Positions 38,766-44,420 of a stretch of 46,230 bases of DNA are shown piece after piece. The position numbers and the translations under genes are program-made. The notes beneath the pieces were generated by a model. It made no database searches. It was given only the letters and a program-made list of their open reading frames with translations, and was not told the DNA's origin. This DNA is from Verrucomicrobiota bacterium (GTDB lineage: Bacteria; Verrucomicrobiota; Verrucomicrobiia; Verrucomicrobiales; DEV007), in contig JAHDID010000046.1 of the NCBI GenBank assembly GCA_020630975.1, forward strand, positions 1-46,230. The letters are read 5' to 3'. How positions within the stretch are numbered: the first letter of the stretch is position 1; each line of letters opens with the position of its first letter.

Positions 38766-39278
38766 ATGAAGTTTTACGTAATTCTTCCTTTTTCATTCCT
38801 AATGCTTGCATTTATCGCACCTGCGGAAGATGCAGTTCAAACCGATAGAGTGGATCAGCTCAAGGAACAGTGGCAACAAGCCTTGGAGCGAGTGAGGAAG
38901 CCTGTCGACGCAAAGTATCGAACTGAACTGAAAACGCTAATCAATCTCTATACAAAGTCGGGCAATCTCGAACTTGCCAATAAAGCGCAAAGGAATTTGG
39001 AGTTACTTGATCAAAATATAGGAGGTTTTTCCTTTACAGGTAAATGGAGGGCTACAGTTGATTCAACAGGGTGGAATGAAATGCGATCAGTATCAGATAC
39101 TCACGTAGTCACTGCGGATGGAAACATGCACACATACAAAGTTCAAGGGAGTTATGTTAGGATCGATTTTGGCGGAGGGAACTGGGATCGCTTGAAGATT
39201 GATCCGAAGAATTTGAACGTCCTGAGGGGTGAAAATACAGCAGGCTACAAACTCACTTATAGCCGTGTATCCGAGTAG
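38766..39278 (+). CDS. Cassette 3: secreted protein with lipocalin-like C-terminal half
   Basis: 170 residues. A signal peptide (MKFYVILPFSFLMLAFIAPAEDA) precedes a helical region, DQLKEQWQQALERVRKPVDAKYRTELKTLINLYTKSGNLELA, of a type widespread in PVC secreted proteins, then a beta-rich C-terminal half (FTGKWRATVDSTGW..., MHTYKVQGSYVRIDF, YKLTYSRV) that looks lipocalin-like. Function unknown. The host-like signal peptide and repeat style suggest the cassette arose in a related bacterium. Confidence 0.75.
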   Translation: MKFYVILPFSFLMLAFIAPAEDAVQTDRVDQLKEQWQQALERVRKPVDAKYRTELKTLINLYTKSGNLELANKAQRNLELLDQNIGGFSFTGKWRATVDSTGWNEMRSVSDTHVVTADGNMHTYKVQGSYVRIDFGGGNWDRLKIDPKNLNVLRGENTAGYKLTYSRVSE

Positions 39279-39286
39279 AGCGATGA

Positions 39287-39410
39287 GCCTATCAAGTCGG
39301 CGCTGGGAACCTCGCTACTCTCCCTGTGTTGACACCGCCAGGATTGGGGCCACTCTACACATGTAATCAAGGAGTGGCTCCCGCGAGGTCCCAGGCCTTT
39401 CACGATCTGC
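39287..39410 (+). other. attC: attC3 (variant core)
   Basis: 124 bp, from GCCTATC to GATCTGC. GCTGGGAACCTCGC and GCGAGGTCCCAGGC form the main arms with an extra A. Same family as attC5, attC7 and (partly) attC10. Confidence 0.88.
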
Positions 39411-39705
39411 CTTGTCATTCACCTGCTAGACGTCAAACCTCCGACCAAATAACAGGACTTCTCCGCCCCCTCCCAAAACGACAGGCTCGGCCAATTGCAC
39501 CCTATTCAGTCAAAACTGTACCCTATTGAATTTGCCCTGGACCCGACTCACCCGCTCCGGATAAGGCATTGGGGAGATTCTTTCCGGCAGATCAAGGTCG
39601 GCGCTGTCAAGCCCGTCACCCGCTCCGTGTTGACACCGCCAAGTTTAGGGCCACTCTACACATGTAATATGGCAGCGATCCCGACGGGCTGACAGGCCTT
39701 TCACG
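39405..39705 (+). other. Cassette 4: no convincing gene
   Basis: 301 bp. No reading frame on either strand looks protein-like. It contains two inverted copies of AATAGGGTAC, written GCACCCTATT (39497-39506) and GTACCCTATT (39518-39527), exactly 21 bp apart. Its core pair is GATCTGC / GCAGATC. Confidence 0.75.
39497..39527 (-). repeat. 21-bp-spaced AATAGGGTAC pair in cassette 4
   Basis: Two copies on the minus strand, one with T-to-G change (AATAGGGTGC), starting 21 bp apart. The neighbouring context GACTGAATAGGGT is shared with the third copy upstream of sufS. Confidence 0.85.
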
Positions 39706-39711
39706 GTATGC
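39587..39711 (+). other. attC: attC4 (variant core)
   Basis: 125 bp, from GCAGATC to GGTATGC. The 3' core GGT departs from GTT and is matched by GCATACC at 39883. Arms around GGCGCTGTCAAGCCCGTC and GACGGGCTGACAGGCC are complementary. Confidence 0.85.
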
Positions 39712-40001
39712 TACATGATTTTCCGATTCTATGCGTAAAGTTACCTACTATCGAGTAGGAGGGATGAGGGAAGCTGGCAGATAGGCTTTGGCTCGTGCGG
39801 AGGGAGGTTGGCAGGATTCTCTGGCCCGCATAAGGGAGGGGTGCTCCCGGCAGATAGGCTTCGTTGAAACGAAACGGCAAAAGCATACCAAGTCGGCGCT
39901 GGGAACCTCGCGTACCCTGTCTGTGTTGACACCCCTGGGATTAGGGGCATGCTACCCATGTAATCAAGGCGTGGTTCCCGCGAGGTCCCAGGCCTTTCAC
40001 G
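39706..40001 (+). other. Cassette 5: no convincing gene
   Basis: 296 bp whose body is the 137-nt element at 39741-39877 shared with cassette 13. In the plus frame left open in cassette 13, this copy has a TAG; minus-strand frames are open but weak. I read it as a non-coding cassette. Confidence 0.7.
39741..39877. repeat. 137-nt conserved non-coding element, copy 1
   Basis: Aligns without gaps to 43768-43904 with 17 differences by hand count (about 88% identity). CCTACT and AGTAGG form a 6-bp stem near the 5' end while all four loop positions are allowed to vary; TTCG(T)/(A)CGAA forms a second stem at the 3' end. It may encode a small RNA; strand unknown. Confidence 0.7.
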
Positions 40002-40007
40002 TTCTGT
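39883..40007 (+). other. attC: attC5
   Basis: 125 bp, from GCATACC to GTTCTGT. Arms GCTGGGAACCTCGC and GCGAGGTCCCAGGC as in attC3. Confidence 0.88.
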
Positions 40008-40011
40008 CGAG

Positions 40012-40254
40012 ATGCATATGGATCGAGAAGCGCTAATTCAAATAGGTAGACAATTGGTAGAGGCTAAAGGTACTGAGGAGGAGATTGATAAACTCTACGA
40101 ACTCTTCAGCGGTAACGTCCCACATCCAGATGGTGCAAACTTGTTTTACTACCCAGAGAACTATAATGCACGGAGAGATGATATTTCCTCTTACAACCCA
40201 TCAGTTGAGCAGGTTGTTGATTTGGCTCTCAACTACAAACCCATCTTACCGTAA
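40012..40254 (+). CDS. Cassette 6: colicin/pyocin-type immunity protein
   Basis: 80 residues. The pattern ALIQIGRQLVEAKGTEEEIDKLYELF followed by HPDGANLFYYPE (38-49) matches the Im/colicin-pyocin immunity family: Im proteins have a helix ending in HPSGSDLIYYP, where the tyrosine pair contacts the DNase toxin. Here the pair is Tyr46-Tyr47. The C-terminal helix (SVEQVVDLALNYK) also fits. Such proteins bind and block a cognate nuclease bacteriocin in the cytoplasm. No toxin gene is in the window, so this is a stand-alone immunity gene on a mobile cassette. An ATG at 40018 is an alternative start. Confidence 0.8.
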   Translation: MHMDREALIQIGRQLVEAKGTEEEIDKLYELFSGNVPHPDGANLFYYPENYNARRDDISSYNPSVEQVVDLALNYKPILP

Positions 40255-40259
40255 CGAAG

Positions 40260-40390
40260 ACAGAACACTACGCGGCTGGATAACCTGCTAGCCCGCTTCT
40301 TGTTGGGAGTTGATTTAGCAGCTAGTTCGTCTATCATGCAACCAACACGGCGTTGCCTCGCTAGCAGGTCCCAGCGCTTTCACGTTCTGC
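40260..40390 (+). other. attC: attC6
   Basis: 131 bp, from ACAGAAC to GTTCTGC; the first heptamer matches the GTTCTGT that begins cassette 6. Arms GGCTGGATAACCTGCTAG and CTAGCAGGTCCCAGCGC as in attC2. Confidence 0.88.
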
Positions 40391-40919
40391 GGTAGATAAT
40401 TCCCTTCCGCACTGGCTAGCTCTTATCTCTAGTCCGCTTCGCTCAAATTTTACCTACTATCTGCCTATTCACCAGCAGGCATCATCACCGGCCTGTCACG
40501 CCAGGATGCGGTTCGAGCCGATCGTAACTCGAAGGTACCAGGGTGGCACATGTCGCGCCAGGCCTATTCGATCGATAGTTTGATCACGCGCACCCATCCA
40601 GACATCGACCCTCACGTTTAATCATCTACCTCCCTGACCAGCATCAGCACCACAGCCAATCAACATCGCACGACGTTCCCTTGGCACAGGTCATCAGCAC
40701 GCCAAAACAACCAGTCGTACCCTATTGGCTCTCAATCGTACCCTATTTGATTTGGCCTCATAGCACCGTTCGAACGCCCAAGACACAAGTAAACCCAATC
40801 GCAGAACAAGACGGCGCTGGGAACCTCGCCACCCTGTCCGTGTTGACACCGTCAGGATCTGGGCCACTCTATCCATGTAATCAAGGCGTGGCTCCCGCGA
40901 GGCCCCAGGCCTTATACGG
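40385..40919 (+). other. Cassette 7: no convincing gene
   Basis: 535 bp, the largest cassette without a gene. No reading frame over about 60 codons looks protein-like on either strand. It contains TTACCTACTATC (40461-40472), which resembles the start of the 137-nt element, and a 21-bp-spaced pair of inverted AATAGGGTAC motifs. Confidence 0.7.
40717..40747 (-). repeat. 21-bp-spaced AATAGGGTAC pair in cassette 7
   Basis: GTACCCTATT at 40717-40726 and 40738-40747, starting 21 bp apart; on the minus strand both read AATAGGGTAC followed by G. Confidence 0.87.
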
Positions 40920-40925
40920 TTCTGC
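40801..40925 (+). other. attC: attC7
   Basis: 125 bp, from GCAGAAC to GTTCTGC. Arms GCTGGGAACCTCGC and GCGAGGCCCCAGGC; attC3 family. Confidence 0.88.
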
Positions 40926-40929
40926 TCAA

Positions 40930-41193
40930 ATGAACCCCGATTCTACTAAACAAGCCGAAGATACCTTTAAAGTGAATTATAGGGAAGATTTCGCTGGTTC
41001 TAATGAATTATATCGCAGAATCCAAGATTTGGGAGTGGAAGAGGTCTACCGAAAACATCGCCTGAGGTCAGATGGAAAGCCAAAGACGAAGCAGGAAGTA
41101 TATCGCTTCCTAAAAATGTTTTTTCCAATAACCCATACAGAGTTTTGTCAGATGTATGATCGAATTGACCCTGACACTGACACTGAGAGATAG
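40930..41193 (+). CDS. Cassette 8: hypothetical protein
   Basis: 87 residues from ATG 40930, ten bases into the cassette; longer versions would read through attC7. The product (MNPDSTKQAEDTFKVNYRED..., VEEVYRKHRLRSDGKPKTK, ITHTEFCQMYDRIDPDTDTE) is soluble, charged and probably helical. No family recognised. Confidence 0.68.
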   Translation: MNPDSTKQAEDTFKVNYREDFAGSNELYRRIQDLGVEEVYRKHRLRSDGKPKTKQEVYRFLKMFFPITHTEFCQMYDRIDPDTDTER

Positions 41194-41222
41194 TTTATGG
41201 CAGCACACTAGATAAACAAATA

Positions 41223-41349
41223 GCAGAACAAGGCCGCAGCACAGAACTCGACGATACGCCTCGTGTTGACAGTTGATTTGGAGGCTAGACAGCCTATTGT
41301 ACAATCAAAAGAGCGCCGCCCGTCGAGTCCGTGTGCTCCAACGTTCGGC
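41223..41349 (+). other. attC: attC8
   Basis: 127 bp, from GCAGAAC to GTTCGGC. Arms GCACAGAACTCGACG and CGTCGAGTCCGTGTGC are complementary with extra bases; same family as attC13. Confidence 0.87.
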
Positions 41350-41355
41350 ATTAAA

Positions 41356-41799
41356 ATGGATCAAATCGAAATCTATAGCTCGCTTTCAAGGGCGATCGAG
41401 CAAGCGAAGGAGCGATGCCCAGAGAATGAGATTTCGGTCGATAAAATTAAGGAAACAGTCTCCCATTTCTTTCATTCGCTCAATACGGACAAGGAGATTT
41501 GGAGCGAGTTAAGCAGTCCCTCCAATCATTACGGATTTGATAGTCCCCCTAGCAAATTTTGTGTAGGTTTGTTGCTTTCTTTCTATTCTGACCGGTTGGT
41601 ACTTCATATTGGCGCAATTCAACGCGATCAGATGGTGCCATTTTTTGACTCTTGTCCTTTTGATGGGGATGATCTAGCATCGTATCTAGAGGCGCCTGAA
41701 CTGAAATTCGTCAAAGTTTCCATACCGGCAGCGGCTTTAGAGGCATGGGTCGGTTTACCTTACCCCAATCCGATTGCCGAACAATACGCGGCTGGATAA
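41356..41799 (+). CDS. Cassette 9: hypothetical protein
   Basis: 147 residues from ATG 41356 (MDQIEIYSSLSRAIEQAKERCPENEI...). A helical N-terminus is followed by a strand-rich centre (FCVGLLLSFYSDRLVLHIGAIQRDQMVPFF) and an acidic segment (SCPFDGDDLASYLEAPEL). No signal peptide. No family recognised. The last eight codons lie within attC9, so the C-terminus would change after recombination with a different partner only beyond the retained attC. Confidence 0.68.
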   Translation: MDQIEIYSSLSRAIEQAKERCPENEISVDKIKETVSHFFHSLNTDKEIWSELSSPSNHYGFDSPPSKFCVGLLLSFYSDRLVLHIGAIQRDQMVPFFDSCPFDGDDLASYLEAPELKFVKVSIPAAALEAWVGLPYPNPIAEQYAAG

Positions 41800-41906
41800 C
41801 CTGCTAGCCCGCCTCCTGTTGTCAGTTGATTTGGCAGCTAGATCGTCTACCATGTAATCAACTATGCGCTGCCTGACTAGCAGGTCCCAGCGCTTTCACG
41901 ATATGG
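41776..41906 (+). other. attC: attC9 (variant core)
   Basis: 131 bp, from GCCGAAC to GATATGG. The 3' core is GAT-type and ends in G rather than pyrimidine, yet CCATATC at the start of attC10 matches it exactly. attC2 family. Confidence 0.86.
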
Positions 41907-41919
41907 CTTGTAAACAATC

Positions 41920-42393
41920 ATGGTAAAACTCTACCAGAAAATCGAAGGCGAATTCCTCTATCACGAAGCTTGGGTCAATGACGGCTTAGTAATCGAACAC
42001 TGGGGAGAGGTAGGCGATGAAGGCGATACAAATGAGGTTATGATCAAACCAGGGGAAACCGATGAGTCTGCGATTGAGCGAGTTCTAAGCGAGGCTCGGG
42101 AATCCGGATTTACTGAGATCCCTGCTAGTCAACACGAGAGTCTTTGGATTGAATACGACCTCGATAATTGGGGTAATTCTGACGACCTTAAAGTTCGTTC
42201 AAAAATTGAATTTGAACTGGATCAATGCCTTGGTTGGACTGGTCTCGGGCGTTCAGACGGTGCTTCGATTGGGAGCGGATCGATGGATATTTCTTTCCAA
42301 GTGGTTGATTTCAGATTGGCAAAGAAAACTATTGAAGCTCATCTCAAAGGTGGAGAGTTCGCAAATTATTCAAGGATATGGCAAGTTCACTAA
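41920..42393 (+). CDS. Cassette 10: WGR-like protein
   Basis: 157 residues. The N-terminal segment LYQKIEGEFLYHEAWVNDGLVIEHWGEVGDEGDTNE resembles the WGR domain (Trp-Gly-x motif with flanking strands), a small fold known from PARP proteins and bacterial MolR-like proteins. The C-terminal half (ESLWIEYDLDNWGNSDDLKVRSKIEFELDQCLGWTGLGRSDG..., DFRLAKKTIEAHLKG) is not recognised. Soluble; function unknown. Confidence 0.7.
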   Translation: MVKLYQKIEGEFLYHEAWVNDGLVIEHWGEVGDEGDTNEVMIKPGETDESAIERVLSEARESGFTEIPASQHESLWIEYDLDNWGNSDDLKVRSKIEFELDQCLGWTGLGRSDGASIGSGSMDISFQVVDFRLAKKTIEAHLKGGEFANYSRIWQVH

Positions 42394-42406
42394 GCGTTGC
42401 CAAATG

Positions 42407-42532
42407 CCATATCAAGCCGACGCAGGCAACCTCGCGCACCCTGTCCGTGTTGACACCGTCAGGATCTTGGACACTCTATTCATGTAACCGAGACGCCGCC
42501 GCCCGCGAGGTGCCTGGTCTCAAACGTTAGGC
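42407..42532 (+). other. attC: attC10
   Basis: 126 bp, from CCATATC to GTTAGGC. Arms GACGCAGGCAACCTCGCG and CGCGAGGTGCCTGGTCTC. Confidence 0.86.
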
Positions 42533-42554
42533 TCAGAAATAGACATCTATTTTT

Positions 42555-43076
42555 ATGGCAAGTTTCCACGCGATATATATCAAAGGTGATTTTTCTACAC
42601 AGACTAATGTTGAGAATCTCATTCCATTCTTCATTAACCTCAACGATGATTTCACACTTAGATCAACCGCCTCAAAACCTTGGGTTCAGGCGTCCTTTTG
42701 CGATCTTCTCTCGAATTGTGGTCAACCGGACCAGCCGGTCGAGACCTATTCTCGATTACTAGCGGAGAAACTACCCGGAACTGAGATTATAGGTATTGGT
42801 ACGCACTCAGTCAGTGATTCGAACGTATTCATCCGCTTTCATGAAGGAGCTATGACTCGATATTTGCGAACTGGATATGAACTAGGCGAGGGAATTTGGG
42901 ATCGAATCGAAGGCGAGCCTCTTGAATGGGAAAGCGATATATTACGCAGATATGACTTGGAGATTGGGCAGTCAGGATTTTCTAACTTTGGTATTTATGA
43001 TATAGGCGCATTTTACGATATGCCTGGATTTTCAGAGGAGCCATTTAGTGTTGAGGTTGACGTCAGACCCGAATAA
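42555..43076 (+). CDS. Cassette 11: hypothetical protein
   Basis: 173 residues, the longest cassette-encoded protein except the reverse transcriptase of the intron. No signal peptide; segments such as YIKGDFSTQTNVENLIPFF, PGTEIIGIGTHSVSDSNVFI and ELGEGIWDRIEGEPLEWESD suggest an alpha/beta soluble protein. No family recognised. It ends four bases before attC11. Confidence 0.7.
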   Translation: MASFHAIYIKGDFSTQTNVENLIPFFINLNDDFTLRSTASKPWVQASFCDLLSNCGQPDQPVETYSRLLAEKLPGTEIIGIGTHSVSDSNVFIRFHEGAMTRYLRTGYELGEGIWDRIEGEPLEWESDILRRYDLEIGQSGFSNFGIYDIGAFYDMPGFSEEPFSVEVDVRPE

Positions 43077-43079
43077 CTG

Positions 43080-43202
43080 GCCTAACAAATCATCGCAGCC
43101 AAGGCGCTTATCGCCGTGAGTTTAAAGTTGAATTAAACGCTTGAAGTCTTATGGTGCCGAAACCGGTCGCTCCCGGCGCCCGGCTGGATTCAGACGTTCT
43201 CC
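43080..43202 (+). other. attC: attC11
   Basis: 123 bp, from GCCTAAC to GTTCTCC. A different arm sequence (CGCAGCCAAGGCGC..GCGCCCGGCTGGATTC) makes it the only member of its family in the window. Confidence 0.82.
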
Positions 43203-43207
43203 TAGGT

Positions 43208-43666
43208 ATGAAGATTATCCGATTAATTCTTTTTTCTATTTTCACCTATTTATTGATGGTTCCGTTGTGTGCGAAGCCAGACGTAACTTCTAAGGTTCCG
43301 CCTGAAAAATTCCAAGGAACGTGGACAGTTATCAAAGAAACGTGGCAAGGGAGGTCAGAGAATTACGACAAGATAAATGAAAAGCCTGTAAAAAAGGGAA
43401 AGTTTAAACGATTCTATTTTAGGAAATACAACGATAAGATTCATTTTTACGAGTCATTTGACCAACCAGATGATCCAAGATGGCAAAGAGAAGTTACTAT
43501 ATTGGAGCTCACAGAGACCAAGCTTAAATTTAGAAGCATATCATCCCACAAAGATAGCTTTAAAGAACTTAGTGTAGCAGAGGATGGAACAGCGGTGTTA
43601 AAGGTTTTTTGGCCCAAAGATATCGCAACCTACTACCTAAAGGGGAAGGAGAACATGGTGCAGTAG
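43208..43666 (+). CDS. Cassette 12: small secreted protein
   Basis: 152 residues from ATG 43208, six bases after the attC11 core. A signal peptide (MKIIRLILFSIFTYLLMVPLCAK) is followed by KFQGTWTVIKETWQG, a strand pattern like the GTW-type lipocalin-like domains of Planctomycetes and Verrucomicrobia, and further beta strands (KGKFKRFYFRKYNDKIHFYE, EVTILELTETKLKFRSIS). The final codons overlap the first heptamer of attC12. Function unknown. Confidence 0.72.
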   Translation: MKIIRLILFSIFTYLLMVPLCAKPDVTSKVPPEKFQGTWTVIKETWQGRSENYDKINEKPVKKGKFKRFYFRKYNDKIHFYESFDQPDDPRWQREVTILELTETKLKFRSISSHKDSFKELSVAEDGTAVLKVFWPKDIATYYLKGKENMVQ

Positions 43667-43739
43667 GCAAGACGCGCCCTATCGGAGTCGGCAAAGCCGA
43701 CACTCGACAGAGCGGTCTGCCTATGCTACAACGATCTCC
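43648..43739 (+). other. attC: attC12 (variant core)
   Basis: 92 bp, from GGAGAAC (inside the cassette 12 coding sequence) to GATCTCC. AGTCGGCAAAGCCGACACT central hairpin as in attC1. Confidence 0.83.
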
Positions 43740-43767
43740 TATCTTCGGCTGAGGTTGGCTCGTAGCT

Positions 43768-43904
43768 TTACCTACTTGCTAGTAGGAGGGATGAGGGAGG
43801 CTGGCAGATGGGCTTCGGCTCGTGCGGAGGGAGGTTGGCTCCATTCTATGGCCCGCATGAGGGAGGTGTGCTCTAGGCAGATAGGCTTCGACCAAACGAA
43901 ACGG
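43768..43904. repeat. 137-nt conserved non-coding element, copy 2
   Basis: Gap-free match to 39741-39877. The CCTACT/AGTAGG stem is kept while its four-base loop differs at three positions. Confidence 0.7.
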
Positions 43905-43911
43905 CCGAAAA

Positions 43912-44033
43912 GGAGAACAACCCGCATCACCAGAACTCGCCGATACGCCTTGTGTTTGAAGTTGATTTGGTAGCCAAAACACCTATCATGCAGTCAAGCG
44001 TCGCCGCCCGTCGAGTCGGTGTGCTATGACGTT
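43912..44033 (+). other. attC: attC13, interrupted after GTT of its core
   Basis: Begins GGAGAAC (one mismatch to the expected GGAGATC) and runs to GTT at 44031-44033, where the intron begins. The remaining CGCC lies at 46177-46180, restoring GTTCGCC. Arms ATCACCAGAACTCGCCG and CCGTCGAGTCGGTGTGC relate it to attC8. Confidence 0.8.
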
Positions 44034-44316
44034 GTGCGCCGTGCAAAGCGGGGCGCTTCTTATTCGGTGAGAGTCCGATTATGATCAAACCTTAGCCAGA
44101 AATCATTACCGAGTGTTGCGCTGATGTTAGCTAAGCCATTAAAGCAGAGCGGTAGGTGCCCGCTCCTAATCAACACCGTAAACCCCGTCCTTGCGGCGGA
44201 TGGCGAAACAGCATCGGTGAAGCGTACACAGGGAATCATGCAGACCGCAGGGAGGCTCGCACCCTCCTCAAGATTGTTAGAGCTCCGTAAACTGCTTAGG
44301 AGTGAGGGCCGACTCA

Positions 44317-44325
44317 GTAACGTTA
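44317..44325 (+). other. Predicted EBS1 loop of the intron
   Basis: AACGTTA (44319-44325) pairs with TGACGTT at 44027-44033 with one G-U pair. The ACGTT part is common to most attC 3' ends in the array. Confidence 0.7.
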
Positions 44326-44420
44326 TGAGGAAGGCAACAACCACTCGACCGCTATGGCAATGGGCGAGTGGGAACTCACCGGAGTATGAGGTCGTGGTAT
44401 GTATGAAGAGAAGCGCATAA

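Larger units (their letters stand above)
43734..44033 (+). other. Cassette 13: no convincing gene, attC split by intron
   Basis: About 300 bp consisting mainly of the second copy of the 137-nt element (43768-43904) and attC13. A plus frame starting ATG 43755 is open here but interrupted in the cassette 5 copy, arguing against a conserved protein. Confidence 0.68.

Noticed and set aside
39326-39692. Open frames across attC3, cassette 4 and attC4
   Set aside because: They span attC sites, whose similar sequences give similar translations (VLTPPGLGPLYTCN and alike); not genes.
39753-39886. Conserved small protein encoded by the 137-nt element
   Set aside because: One copy has an in-frame TAG on the plus strand and the minus-strand frame shows mainly amino-acid-changing substitutions; a non-coding reading is preferred, though not proven.
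40540-40575. GGTTCGAGCC phrase in cassette 7 as a tRNA T-arm
   Set aside because: No matching acceptor, D or anticodon arms at the required distances.
40681-40929. Upstream extension of the cassette 8 gene
   Set aside because: It would translate the 21-bp motif and the whole of attC7; the ATG at 40930 just inside the cassette is the sensible start.
38218-43739. CRISPR array as an explanation for regularly spaced repeats at 38-44 kb
   Set aside because: Repeats are 91-131 bp imperfect palindromes that fall at the ends of genes, fit attC and vary in family; no cas genes.
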